Source: a virus. From it: 47,971 nucleotides of DNA. Position numbers and translations under genes: made by a program. Shown piece by piece: positions 14,747-25,200 of the stretch. The first letter of the stretch is position 1, and every line of letters begins with the position of its first letter. The stretch is from the IMG/VR virus record IMGVR_UViG_3300001749_000004, positions 1 to 47,971 of that record. The stretch is one strand, 5' to 3'. The notes under the pieces are model-generated. The model saw only the letters and a program-made list of their open reading frames with translations, searched no databases and had not been told where the DNA came from.

Positions 14747-15490
14747 ATGAAAATCAACACACTTGCACCCGCTGAAGCTATCGAAGCTGTCACGGCAATG
14801 GAGACTGTGGAAGACCTGCGTGAAGCTGCCACCTCCATCGACATTACATTCTCCGGCAATACCGGTGAAGGCACGCTCCGCAAAAAGATCATGGATGAAC
14901 TGAATGCTCGTCTGGCTCTGGAAGGTGAAACTCTTCCACCTGCTGCTGACGAGAGCGAAATTACACCTCTTGTTGAAACCCCAGCGGTCCCTGACTTCGG
15001 TGGTGAAGACTTCGACGCAAGCCAAATTCAATCGACTGCTGGCCCTGCAAAGACCGGCCCAACCGCAGAAGAGATCCTCGCTATGGATCCAAACGAGATC
15101 ACTGATCCTCAGCTTCTGCGTCAGGTTGTTCGTGCCAAGGCTCTCCGTCTGCATCGTGTCAAAGTGACCAACCTTGATCCGGCTGATGCCCAGCTCTCTG
15201 GTGCCATCATCACTGCGATCAACAAGTTCACCGGCAAAGTGGCGAAGTACATTCCTTTCGGCGATGAAGAAGCTCCAAACGGCTACCACATCCCTGAGAT
15301 CCTCCTAAACCAGTTGAAGAACCAGAAGTTCCCGCTGCGGAAAGAGATCAAAGGCGGTCAGTTCGGCGTCAAGAAGTACAAGACCACAATGATCAACAAG
15401 TTCGCAATCGAAGAGCTTCCGCCTTTGACTGACAAAGAACTGGCTGATCTGGCCGACCACCAGCGTGCTTCACACGCTATCGACAAGTAA
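14747..15490 (+). CDS. virion protein with N-terminal HeH/SAP-like domain, N4 gp55-like by position (247 aa)
   Basis: Residues about 19-52 (LREAATSIDITFSGNTGEGT followed by LRKKIMDEL) read as a HeH/LEM-type helix-extended-helix module, a nucleic-acid-binding motif found in phage proteins. A flexible Pro/Glu linker (about 55-110) leads to a conserved basic part (about 120-225; LLNQLKNQKFPLRKEIKGGQ, KKYKTTMINKFAI). It lies immediately after the capsid gene. No enzymatic motif is seen. Its position matches N4 gp55; a DNA-contacting head or neck protein is an inference from the domain and place. Confidence 0.6.
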   Translation: MKINTLAPAEAIEAVTAMETVEDLREAATSIDITFSGNTGEGTLRKKIMDELNARLALEGETLPPAADESEITPLVETPAVPDFGGEDFDASQIQSTAGPAKTGPTAEEILAMDPNEITDPQLLRQVVRAKALRLHRVKVTNLDPADAQLSGAIITAINKFTGKVAKYIPFGDEEAPNGYHIPEILLNQLKNQKFPLRKEIKGGQFGVKKYKTTMINKFAIEELPPLTDKELADLADHQRASHAIDK

Positions 15491-15491
15491 C

Positions 15492-15527
15492 CAGTTTCCC
15501 TGCTAAGGCAGGGAGACCAAGAAACTG
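15492..15527 (+). other. nested hairpin between the gp55-like gene and the repeat-protein gene
   Basis: Two nested inverted repeats, an outer CAGTTTC/GAAACTG (7 bp) and an inner CCCTGC/GCAGGG (6 bp, loop TAAG), fill most of this 53-nt gap. No T-run follows. It may be an RNA processing or stability element; the next gene's ribosome site (GAGAGGAAT) lies just after it. Confidence 0.5.
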
Positions 15528-15543
15528 AGAGAGGAATTCAGAA

Positions 15544-16839
15544 ATGGCCGTAGATGACTGCAATGCAGATGAACAGGCGAATGCTCTGTTTACCTCTCTC
15601 ACCGCAGACTCCCCAACTCCTCCGACGTTGGATCTGTCTGACTCGAAGTATGACTTCGTCAAAGATGCTGATTCCGACCTTTATACGGATGTGAACACCG
15701 TCACTTTGTTAGACCTCACTGAGGTCGCAATTGATGGTGAAGGTGTCTTCGACAAACTTATGCAAGCAATGGATGAGCACATCCAGCGTGAGTACAAAGG
15801 GAACCGGATCACCGGGGACCAATATGCCAAGGTTTACACAGATGTGAGCACCGCTGTCTTGGGACAGTCGGTCTCTTTCCTGTTGCAGAAAGACCAGTCC
15901 AAATGGGCTGCCATTACCGCTCAGATGCAGGCTCGTATCGCTGAGATCCAAGCCACTGAAGCATTGATCAACCTTGAGAAAACCAAGGTAGAAGCACAGC
16001 AAGCTGTCTTCGAGATGCAGAATGCTGGTGCTCAGTACGCTCTGACCAAGATGAACATTGCCAACGCTGATGCTGGTTACTGCCTCACCAAAGCTCAGGC
16101 TTCGTCTGAAGTCTACAAACGTGAGTGGTTGATGCCTGCTGAACTAGCCATTCAGGAATACCAGCGTACCAACATCATGCCTTCCGAATATGCAGCCAAG
16201 CAGGTTACTGCTGACCGGATTCTTCCGGCTGAAGCTGCTGTCAAAGAGTTTGAGAACCGTGTTCTCCAACCTCTGGAAGAGGGCATTCAGAAGTTCCAAC
16301 TGGAAGAAGTGCTTCCTGTTCAACAAGCAACTCAAGAGTATCAACTGAACCAGATGATGCCTGTTGCTCTGGGTATTGAACAGCACAAGCTGAACTTCCA
16401 GATGCCTGCTCAGACAGACATGATCAAAGAACAGCGTGAGACACAGCGTGCTCAAACTCTGGAAACTCGTTCAGATGCTCTGACTCCTATCTCTGGTTTG
16501 CTGGGTCATCAGAAGAACCTGTTGGACATGCAGATCAACCTCACTGGTGAGCAAGTTGAACTCACTGTTGAACAGAAAGAAGCCGAGCGTTCCAAAACTA
16601 TGGACACTCGCTCTGATGGTTTGACTATCGTCGAAGGTATGAATGGGAAACAGAAAGACCTGTATGATCAACAGATCGACAGCTTCATCAAGGATGCCAA
16701 GCAAAAGGCTGCCAAGATGTATCTGGATGGTTGGATCACTCAGAAAACTCTGGATGAGAACTTGGCTGCACCAACTGAACTTGAAGTTCCATCGGTCAGC
16801 TCTGTCCTCGCAGCTCTTCGGTCTGCCAACAGTCTGTAA
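15544..16839 (+). CDS. coiled-coil tail/connector protein with 15-residue repeats, N4 gp54-like by position (431 aa)
   Basis: The protein is almost wholly helical after a polar N-terminus of about 60 residues. Around residues 196-300 it holds about seven tandem units of 14-16 residues, each opening with a hydrophobic pair and Pro (LMP, IMP, ILP, VLQP, VLP, MMP, QMP) followed by E-x-A-x-x-(E/Q)-(F/Y). Later come two further related segments (ETRSDALTPISGLLG and DTRSDGLTIVEGMNG). It has two cysteines. Gene order places it at N4 gp54, a structural tail component. A rod or tube built of bundled helices is inferred. AGAGAGGAATT precedes the ATG. Confidence 0.65.
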   Translation: MAVDDCNADEQANALFTSLTADSPTPPTLDLSDSKYDFVKDADSDLYTDVNTVTLLDLTEVAIDGEGVFDKLMQAMDEHIQREYKGNRITGDQYAKVYTDVSTAVLGQSVSFLLQKDQSKWAAITAQMQARIAEIQATEALINLEKTKVEAQQAVFEMQNAGAQYALTKMNIANADAGYCLTKAQASSEVYKREWLMPAELAIQEYQRTNIMPSEYAAKQVTADRILPAEAAVKEFENRVLQPLEEGIQKFQLEEVLPVQQATQEYQLNQMMPVALGIEQHKLNFQMPAQTDMIKEQRETQRAQTLETRSDALTPISGLLGHQKNLLDMQINLTGEQVELTVEQKEAERSKTMDTRSDGLTIVEGMNGKQKDLYDQQIDSFIKDAKQKAAKMYLDGWITQKTLDENLAAPTELEVPSVSSVLAALRSANSL

Positions 16840-16851
16840 GGAGATCGTCGA

Positions 16852-19581
16852 ATGGGTCTCTTTGGTGGTAAAAAGATCTACGTCTCCAGCTCGATCTACA
16901 ATCTGGCTGGGGACGAATTGGATCGTCCCAACTTCCTGAAATCAAGTCTCTTCTCAGCAATCATGAACCCCTACGATGCGTATCTGGGGGAGGTGATTGT
17001 TGGGAACTATTTGGATGGTCCGGGCATTATGCAGCGGTCCTTCTTCAATTGGTCTGTCCGCAATGATATTGCTGGGCTTCCAACCCTGAAGGTGAGCAAT
17101 GCTCAACCTGTTGATCAAGCGACAATGGAAGGGATCATTCCTATTCCTGGTTCACCTGCTGGTTTGGAGAACCGGGTAAACAGTGCTGAACTGACAGATG
17201 GGGATTATTCCTACTGGGCAGAGAAGTGGTTGTTTGAGAATGCTCCAGAAGAGGTAGCCCTCGACTGGGTGGCTGATTACGATGCAGATAATCATGAGAT
17301 CCTGATCCAATATCAATCTGGTTCTACGGTGACGATTGATGCCGGAAACTTCGACAAAGAGAAGAAGTATGTCATCGCTCGGTATTACCAAGTGGTGCCT
17401 TCTGATCCTCAGCCTATTGAGTATGGAACCAAGACAGAAGACGTCTCCTCAGCTCCATCCACAACTGAATACACACTGGACAGCACCACAAACGAAGGTG
17501 TGGTCAATCACGTTCTGTCTCAGAATGTTGAGGTCCAGAAGGTCTATTCAGATGGGTCTCCCACGACCACAACCAACATAGCAGAGACACCTACGGTAGG
17601 TTTCAACACTGTTCTGGAGACATGGAACCGTGAGGAGTATGTGGGCCAAACTGGTGGCACAGATTACTTCGAGTCTTCATTCGAATACTGGCTCTATATC
17701 TGGGAACGTCGGGAGGTCTATTACGACTCCGTCGTCGAAGATGTGACCGTCAATGACATGGGTGGTGGGGAAACAGAAACTGTCACCACAACTCGGTTAG
17801 GTGACTTCCTACGTCCTGTTTACGATCACCAGACAGACTCACAGGAGACCATTGAAGAGAAGATCGACGGGAATGGTGGGATCTACATCTATGAGATTGG
17901 GACTGGGAACTCCCCTCTCGATGCTCTGGTTGATGAAGAAGCTGACTCTCTGGATCCGGGGTACTATCCGTTTATTCCTCTGCGTATCAACAACAATGGT
18001 CTCCGGGAGTCCAAGTTTGATGATCTATACGCTGAGTCCAAGAAAGCCTACAAGCGAGCCACTGGTGGCCCGATGAAGGGCAACAATATCGACAAGATCT
18101 TGGATGAAGTTGAAGAGAACGTAGATATTGGGGACATCGACTATTCCTACGTTCAGTGGGGTTGTTCGGTGAACGTATTTGATCCGGCTTGTCGCCGGTA
18201 CATTTACGAATGGTTCAAGAACATGATTCCCTACCAGAACTCGTCTCCTTCGACGATGGCTGACTTCATCAACTTGGTGAACAACTATGATGCGATGTTG
18301 GCTGTCTACAACAGTTGGTCTCAGGATCAGCATGATTATCTGGATCCACAGTTTGGAGATCCTCGACCTCCTAAACCAGTAATCACAGATCCTGCGTCAA
18401 CAACTGTTCGTCTGAAAGCAGATCATCATCAGCTCTCTGGTTTTGATAACCGGTTCACATGGGTGAATATCACAGAGACAACTCACACTGGTTTGGGGAA
18501 ACCTGATGCCAATGAGGGAGAGATCTGGTTCGAAAATGGGGACAACCTGACATGGACAATCCAACAGGAATACGGTGGTCGGGATGGTGGTTCATTCTAC
18601 AATCGAACTCGTTCACTGGATCAAATGATCCTGTTCAACCAGACTGGTCCCAACACCTACTCCAAGATGATCATTTGGGGCATGGTTCATGAGAACTTCA
18701 TCTACGGTGGAAAAGCTGTCCGGACCACACTCCATGAGGGTGTGAACGATAATGCTGAGTCTGTTTTCATTGTCCCTCTGCACGCTGAGACAGTGAAATC
18801 ACTGGGTGTGAAAGACTTCACTCAGATGGCTTTGTCCAACACCTTCATCACCTTCAACTCTTACAAGGTTGTGAAGAAGAAGTGGTATCAGACGTTCCTC
18901 GGAATGTTGTTGATTGTTGTGGCCATCGTTGTCGTTGCAGCTTTGGTTGCTCCGGCTGCCGTAGGTGGTGCTTCAGGGATCTTCGGGACCAATGTTGCTG
19001 TTGGTGCTGGTTTGGGTCTCTCTGGTACAGGTGCCATCGTTGCAGGGGCTGTCACCAACGCCATTGCTGCTGTCGTGGTTGCACAAGCTGTTGGTGTGGT
19101 CTCCACAGCCATCTTCGGTGAGAAGTGGGGTGCTATCATCAGTGCCATCGTGAACTTTGCCATCTCCTTTGGTGTGGCAAATGGTTTCTCAAACCTGACA
19201 CTCACAAACATGATGAACCCACAGACTATTCTCCAGTTCAGTTCTGCTCTGGCAAATGGATACTCTGGTTTCGTTCAAACTGAGATCGTCGAGATCGGTG
19301 TTCAGATGGAAGAGAACCAAGATGCTTACGAGAAAGCGACCAAAGATCTGAATGATTTGATGCGTTCTATGGGGCTTACAGATGACTTGATCTTCGATCC
19401 TTTGAGCCTTACTAACAGCGTTAAAGGCAATGATGCTGGTTCACAATCTGGAACGTATCTCCCAGAAACACTGGAACAGTTTATTGGACGCACAACCATG
19501 ACTGGTTCAGATGTTGTCGATATTACCCTTTCTATGGTATCTGATTATTCAGATCTCCAACTCACCCTGCCAAAAAATTAA
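16852..19581 (+). CDS. large tail/internal virion protein with a hydrophobic segment, N4 gp53-like by position (909 aa)
   Basis: Residues about 1-650 are mixed beta/alpha with many Tyr, Trp and Asp and two cysteines close together (WGCSVNVFDPACRR, about 438-447). From about 683 to 780 runs an almost uninterrupted hydrophobic, Ala/Gly/Val-rich stretch long enough for three to four membrane passes. The last 120 residues are helical and polar. Position after the repeat protein and before the ejected proteins matches N4 gp53. A virion protein that inserts its hydrophobic part into a membrane at infection is a fair inference, since no signal peptide is present. AAGGAGATCG precedes the ATG. Confidence 0.62.
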   Translation: MGLFGGKKIYVSSSIYNLAGDELDRPNFLKSSLFSAIMNPYDAYLGEVIVGNYLDGPGIMQRSFFNWSVRNDIAGLPTLKVSNAQPVDQATMEGIIPIPGSPAGLENRVNSAELTDGDYSYWAEKWLFENAPEEVALDWVADYDADNHEILIQYQSGSTVTIDAGNFDKEKKYVIARYYQVVPSDPQPIEYGTKTEDVSSAPSTTEYTLDSTTNEGVVNHVLSQNVEVQKVYSDGSPTTTTNIAETPTVGFNTVLETWNREEYVGQTGGTDYFESSFEYWLYIWERREVYYDSVVEDVTVNDMGGGETETVTTTRLGDFLRPVYDHQTDSQETIEEKIDGNGGIYIYEIGTGNSPLDALVDEEADSLDPGYYPFIPLRINNNGLRESKFDDLYAESKKAYKRATGGPMKGNNIDKILDEVEENVDIGDIDYSYVQWGCSVNVFDPACRRYIYEWFKNMIPYQNSSPSTMADFINLVNNYDAMLAVYNSWSQDQHDYLDPQFGDPRPPKPVITDPASTTVRLKADHHQLSGFDNRFTWVNITETTHTGLGKPDANEGEIWFENGDNLTWTIQQEYGGRDGGSFYNRTRSLDQMILFNQTGPNTYSKMIIWGMVHENFIYGGKAVRTTLHEGVNDNAESVFIVPLHAETVKSLGVKDFTQMALSNTFITFNSYKVVKKKWYQTFLGMLLIVVAIVVVAALVAPAAVGGASGIFGTNVAVGAGLGLSGTGAIVAGAVTNAIAAVVVAQAVGVVSTAIFGEKWGAIISAIVNFAISFGVANGFSNLTLTNMMNPQTILQFSSALANGYSGFVQTEIVEIGVQMEENQDAYEKATKDLNDLMRSMGLTDDLIFDPLSLTNSVKGNDAGSQSGTYLPETLEQFIGRTTMTGSDVVDITLSMVSDYSDLQLTLPKN

Positions 19582-19592
19582 AGGATGCTCTC

Positions 19593-20027
19593 ATGTCAGG
19601 ATACAACCCAGTGATGCCGGAAATGGCCGGTATGAGCCAAACAGGAATGAATGCTGCTGTTCAGACTGCTGGTTCAGGGGCTGCCATGGGTGGCCTCTCT
19701 GCTCAAACTCAAGGTCTGATCAACCAGAACATCAACCCGATTACCGGTGCTGCAATCAAGCCCGGTTTCTTCGGTCAAGGTGGTATGGCCCAGATTGGTC
19801 TTGGTGCAATTTCAACACTTGGTTCACTGTGGAACTCGTTCCAACAGAACAAGATCGCCAAGAAGTCTCTGGCTCTCCAAGAGCAGACCTTCGAAACGAA
19901 CCTTGCGAACCAGACACAGACCTACAACACCGAGCTTCGTGATCGCATCGAAAACCGGTATCGTTCTGAAGGCCGTGAAGACTATCAAGCACAGGCTGAC
20001 AGCTATGTCGAAGAGAACAAACTGTAA
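19593..20027 (+). CDS. small ejected/internal virion protein, N4 gp52-like by position (144 aa)
   Basis: An N-terminal half rich in Gly, Ala, Met and Gln with a mildly hydrophobic centre (GGMAQIGLGAISTLGSLW, about 64-81) leads to a long helix (about 83-144, NKIAKKSLALQEQTFETNLA onward). This resembles the plan of T7 gp14-type internal proteins: a membrane-seeking first half and a coiled-coil second half. It contains no cysteine. It precedes the transglycosylase gene by 11 nt. It probably belongs to the set delivered into the cell envelope with the DNA; the resemblance to gp14 is of layout only. Confidence 0.6.
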   Translation: MSGYNPVMPEMAGMSQTGMNAAVQTAGSGAAMGGLSAQTQGLINQNINPITGAAIKPGFFGQGGMAQIGLGAISTLGSLWNSFQQNKIAKKSLALQEQTFETNLANQTQTYNTELRDRIENRYRSEGREDYQAQADSYVEENKL

Positions 20028-20038
20028 GGGATCCTATC

Positions 20039-22177
20039 ATGGCTCGACTGACTATTGAACAAATCCGAGCACCAAATCTCTCGGTAGCCTCCCAAGCGAC
20101 TGCTCGCGCTGGGGAGGCTTTTCAGCGTGGGATGTCCAGTGCTTCGGATCTTCTGTCTCAATACCAAGAGGGTCTTGAGAGCCAAGGTGATGCTGAACTG
20201 ACGAACCTTCTGGCCGGTGCAAAGAACGAAGATGAGTGGAACTCCATCATCGCTTCTACCGACTTCTCAAAGATGAACCTGTCTGCTGGTATGCGTCAGC
20301 AGATCATTGACCGTCGTGACAACGTCTTGGGGTATGAGCAAGCTCGTGCAACTCGTGCTGGCACAGACGCAACCACAGCGAATACTCAGGCCACCACAGC
20401 CCGGACGTACAACACCATTGGTTTGGAAAACAACCGTGATGCTCGTGCCGGTGATCTGCATGGTGTGGCCATGGCTAATCATGCTTGGCGTCAAGGTGCT
20501 CGTGCAGAAGACGCATCAAATGCAAGTCTTGCTCTGCGTGCTGCTGAAGAGGGTTTGACCTTCGGTCGTGGCGCACCCAGTGAAGTCTCTGGTCTGGCTC
20601 CTGAGAACGTCTCTGGCCTCAATGGTGGTCCTGGGACCAATCTCGGTCCTCGTGCTGATGGTTCAGGTCTCCGGGATCCAAGTGGGGCTTCTGGAACAGA
20701 TCGTCAGATCGCCTATCGGAATGGTATCGCTGCAATCGAAAGCGATGGTTCTGGTGGGTATGATGCTGTTGGTGCAACCCATGAAACTCTCGGTCGTGCT
20801 CTGGGTCGTTACCAGATCATGGAAGCCAATATTGGCCCATGGTCTCGTGCTGCTCTAGGACGTGAAGTCAGTGCTGAAGAGTTCATGGCAAACCCTGCTA
20901 TTCAGGATGCCATCTTCGATCACCACTTTGGTGGATACGTCGAACGGTATGGTGAAGAGAATGCTGCTCGTGCTTGGTTCGGTGGTGAAGGTGGGATCAA
21001 CAACACTGGTGCATCTGATGTCCATGGCCGTCTCACCATCGGTGATTACGGTCAGGAATTCGTGAGCCAACTGGGTGGAGGCACTCGTTCTCCAGCTACC
21101 GGTGGCCCTCGTGCTCGTGCCACAGAGAACCCGAACCAAGGTGGTCCCGCTCAACGGGTTTACTTGGATGCTCTGGCGAACAGTCAGTACCAGTCCACTG
21201 CGGACGTTCTGGCTGCCTATGAGCGTCAGTACGACTATAATGAGACTGGTCAGGCTGCTATCAATAAAGCTGACACTGCTCTGGCAGAAGAGGCTTTGGC
21301 TCAACAGATCTTGGATCTCGCACAAACCAATGTGACTCCAACTGAAGCCATCATTGAAAGCCGGGAAACCAACCCCGGTGCAACTGCTGTGGAACGTCTG
21401 GCAATGGAAGCCAAGATCCTTGAGACAACTGGTGATGGTGGTGCTTTGAGTGCTGCTCGTCTCCAGATCGGTACAACTGGTGCTTCACCGGCTGACATCG
21501 AGATTGCGAACACCACATTGACTGACATCCAAGAGCGTCAGCAACGTGATCCGTATCAATTTGCTCAAGTGGCTGCTGAAAGCTATGTGGACAACCCTGC
21601 TGGTCAACTTCGTACTGCACTAGAAGGAATGAATATTTCTACTGTGCCTGTTGAGTTGGAAGCTGCCATCAACCAACTGGCCTCCAATGAGGGGATTTCT
21701 CGTGCAGAAGCGGCATACTCATTTGCTCGTGCTGCTGAGATTGATACTCCATTGGTTCCAGACTGGTCCATTGGTGGGGACAACCTTGCTCAGAACCGTG
21801 CTGCTAACTTCGCTCGTGAACACTTCAAGGGTGATGCTGCTGCAACTGCTCGTGCTGCTCTGACAGATGACCGTCAGGTTGCTGAACGAATTCAGACAGT
21901 TACGACAAATCTGGGCAACATCGAACGGAAGATCCAGAAGCTCCGTCAGGGTGGTCAAACTGTATCTGATAAACTGCTTCGTCAACGTGATGAAGCCCGT
22001 CAGGCAGTGAGCCAGTTCTATGAGCAATACGGAAACCGTGGACAGAACCCCAATGCTCCACGGGCAGGTGCTCAACCTGCTCAGGCTCAACAGCCTGCTG
22101 CACAGCCTCGAAACGTACCAATCGGACCCGGTCCTCGCCCCGGTGCTGGTGTTCGTTTGGAACAGTCTCTACGCTAA
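20039..22177 (+). CDS. internal virion protein with lytic transglycosylase-like domain (712 aa)
   Basis: Residues about 225-350 carry a goose-lysozyme/SLT-like domain. The putative catalytic Glu lies in IAAIESDGSGGYDAVG, followed by LGRYQIMEANIGPW (the GxYQIM signature of phage transglycosylases) and ARAWFGGEGG. This fits local opening of peptidoglycan during DNA delivery. Flanking regions are Ala/Gln/Arg-rich helices, and the last 45 residues are Pro/Gln/Ala-rich. There is no cysteine and no signal peptide, so it acts from the virion and not as an exported lysin. It corresponds to N4 gp51 by position and precedes the giant RNA polymerase gene. Confidence 0.78.
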   Translation: MARLTIEQIRAPNLSVASQATARAGEAFQRGMSSASDLLSQYQEGLESQGDAELTNLLAGAKNEDEWNSIIASTDFSKMNLSAGMRQQIIDRRDNVLGYEQARATRAGTDATTANTQATTARTYNTIGLENNRDARAGDLHGVAMANHAWRQGARAEDASNASLALRAAEEGLTFGRGAPSEVSGLAPENVSGLNGGPGTNLGPRADGSGLRDPSGASGTDRQIAYRNGIAAIESDGSGGYDAVGATHETLGRALGRYQIMEANIGPWSRAALGREVSAEEFMANPAIQDAIFDHHFGGYVERYGEENAARAWFGGEGGINNTGASDVHGRLTIGDYGQEFVSQLGGGTRSPATGGPRARATENPNQGGPAQRVYLDALANSQYQSTADVLAAYERQYDYNETGQAAINKADTALAEEALAQQILDLAQTNVTPTEAIIESRETNPGATAVERLAMEAKILETTGDGGALSAARLQIGTTGASPADIEIANTTLTDIQERQQRDPYQFAQVAAESYVDNPAGQLRTALEGMNISTVPVELEAAINQLASNEGISRAEAAYSFARAAEIDTPLVPDWSIGGDNLAQNRAANFAREHFKGDAAATARAALTDDRQVAERIQTVTTNLGNIERKIQKLRQGGQTVSDKLLRQRDEARQAVSQFYEQYGNRGQNPNAPRAGAQPAQAQQPAAQPRNVPIGPGPRPGAGVRLEQSLR

Positions 22178-22188
22178 GGCTAAACTTT

Positions 22189-22216
22189 CAGGACTGGTAT
22201 TTCGGTGCCAGTCCTG
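22189..22216 (+). promoter_or_regulatory. 9-bp hairpin before the virion RNA polymerase gene
   Basis: A perfect inverted repeat CAGGACTGG/CCAGTCCTG with a 10-nt loop fills the gap between the transglycosylase stop and the giant gene. The ribosome site AAGGATCCC lies about 25 nt later. There is no T-run, so it is probably not a full terminator; it could tune the amount of the giant protein (attenuation, RNase cut or mRNA stabilisation). Confidence 0.55.
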
Positions 22217-22250
22217 TAAAGAAGGGGAAACTGCATCAAGGATCCCATAA

Positions 22251-25200
22251 ATGGCTGACGAATATACTCCGGTTTTTGATCAAAAGATGGCTCGCCGTAT
22301 GGTGGTTGCAGCCAATGAGGGAACGGAACTTGCAGACACAGAGTTTGCACAAGACATCCAAACAGCTCCCTACGGCTACCTCCTCCAGAAGTACGGTCAG
22401 GAAGTTGCTGACAACCGTCGTCTCTACACTCAAGAACGTGCCGAAGTTCACCGCATCAAGAACGAAGATCGAAGTGGTCTCCAGATTGCTGGAGACACAG
22501 CTCTTGCTGGTGCTTCTGGTTTCGTCAACGTAGTTGGCTCAACCGTTGGTACAGGTCTTGCAATTGTCGGTGCTGTCGATGAGTATTTTGATGAAGAAAA
22601 AGATGGCATTTCCAACTATGCTGTGGATTACATCGACACCATACGTCGTGCCACAGAATGGATTAAGAGCTTCCAGTCACAAGAACTGGCTGATCGTCGT
22701 GGTCTAAGTGGTGAAGCTGCTCAACTGGATGCTGAAGACAACCTCGCTCAATACGAAGCAGATACTGCTGATCGTGATGCAACATTCATCGACGATCTGG
22801 CATGGGTTGGTCGTGGATTCATGAACAACTTGGGTCGTATCGCTTCTGATCCGGCTGTTGCAGGTGATCTGGTTGCTGAAGGTCTTGGTTCATTGGGGCC
22901 AAGTGCCAAGATTGCTTCACTGGCTTCTAAGGCTGTCACACGGACAACCACGTTCCAATCTGCAAAAATTGCGAATGCCATTGCTCCCACACAGGGAACA
23001 CGTTTCCTCGCCATGGGTGCTGAGGGTGTGAACCGTGCTGCTATCGCTGCAACTGTCGGTGCCACAGAAGCCTCTGGTGTCTATGCTCAGACAGTGAATG
23101 AAGTTCTGGGAATGACACACGGTCATCTCCTGGATGTCTCTCCTGAGTACGCTGAGATGATCGAGAATGATGTTGATCCAGATGATGCCAAGACAACTCT
23201 GGCTGCCAATGCTGGTATCGACGCTTTCAAGACATCTTTCCCGATGGCTGCCAGCTTGGGTATCATCGCTGGTCGATTTGAAGCCATGCCAATGAAGTCT
23301 TTCCGTGGTGAAGGATTTATTGGTGGTCTTCGTCAGGTTGGTGCTCAAACTCTGGAAGAAGGTGGACAAGGTGCCACTGGTCAATTGGCAACGAACGTTG
23401 CCATCCGTGACACTGGTGTGGATCCCAACCGTGCTCCCGGAGAAGGCGTAGATGAGGCTCTGGCGACTGGTATGATCGCTGGTACAGGTATGGCCGGTGT
23501 CATGGCCACACCGTCTGTATTCCGTCGTCCTGACCCCAAAACTGTCTTTGAGACCCCTGAACAGGTGCAGCGTCGTATCGAGGCTGAGAAGGCAGGAGAT
23601 GCCTACACACGTCGTCAGTACGACATGGCTGACAATGTGGCCCAGTCTCGTATGGCCTTCCTGGAAGGGAAGACTGATCCGATGACTGAGGCAGAGCTGA
23701 ACGAATACGAGTTTCTTCTGGACAACTCTGGTGATCCGTCTCAGGTGGCCAAAGCCTATGGTTTGCTGAATGAGCAGGATCAACGTCCAGCTCCGGCTGC
23801 TCCTGAGCGTAGTCAATCTCCTGCTGGCAAGGCAGTGAGTGCCATTGCCTCTGCTGCTGCTACTGGTTTGGATGCAGCTCAATCTGTTGGTGAAGCTGCT
23901 GTCAATTCTCGTGTTGGACAAGCAACAATCAACACTGCTCGTGATGTCACGAATAAGGTGGTTGATACCGCAACTCCATATGTGGACTCTGCGAATGAAC
24001 AGGTACGTGAATTCAACAATCGTCCTGATCGGAAAGCACAGTCTGAAAATCTGTCTATATTGAGCAATGTGGCTCAACTGGCAGAGACTGAGTTGACCAC
24101 TCAGATCAATGCGAACCAGTCAGATACGGAACTCAATGCTGAACTGGGTCGCAAATCTGCTGTTCAGTCTATTGTACGCACACCGGCTTCCGGTCCAGTT
24201 CCTGCGACATTTGTATCGACGACTCCAGATGGATCGTCGAACCTATCTCGTGTTGGGGGGATCTTGACGAAACTCACCGAGAAGGGTGTCCGGATCAACA
24301 AGATGAGCGATGGGGATGTTCTCTATGCCTCACAGGAAATGCAGAATCTTCGTAATGCAATTCCAAATCTACCTGCTGCCATTCAGGCAGAGGTCAAGAA
24401 AATCATTGCTTCTGAGGATTTCAAGAACATCCAGAAGCGTGCCACACGGATTGACCTGAACAAGACCCAGGATGAGTCCAAAGCAATCACGGATGAGGTG
24501 GTGCAGGAAACCAAGGCGGTTGCTGCAACCAATCCTGCCAACGTGAACCCTGTGATGATTGGGAAAATCCTGGAACAGGATGACCGTACTGATGTGACTG
24601 CCAAAGACATCAAGATCATGAAGACGGCCAAACGTATTGGCGATGCAATCAAGTCTCGTTCTGAAGCCAAGGTTGAGATCCAGAAGAATGAGAACGTCGA
24701 GTTGTCTGTGAAACCAGAATATCGAGATGGGAAGAAGGCTTTGCCCAAGATCCCATTGGTCGAGGCAATCTCTCGCAATATCGTTCTTGGTTCAGGTGAA
24801 ACACGAGCACCGAGTGTGAGTGAGTTTGCAAGCCAGATCATGCAAGGATCCCAGTCTGAAAATGGGACGGTTGAACTTGATGGTGTTCAAGTTCCTGTTC
24901 AAAATGTTGTTGAGCACTTCGGGAACTTTGCCCAGCACATGATCAACAAGGTCGAGGCTCTGAATACGTCGTACCGGAACCGTGATACCAATGGGAATGG
25001 TACATCTGAGTCCTTTGATAACCTTGGTTCTGATCGTAAGATCCGTCCCGGACGTACTCCAAATGGGGCCGTACAAGGCAAAGCCATGACCTATCAGGGT
25101 GCAAGCCCTGGTGGTGTGCGTTTCGCTGCTGAGGTCTATCAGGATGCTGTGGCCACGGTGGGAGTTTACAATGCTCTGGCTGAAGCCTTCCCTGAGCAAT

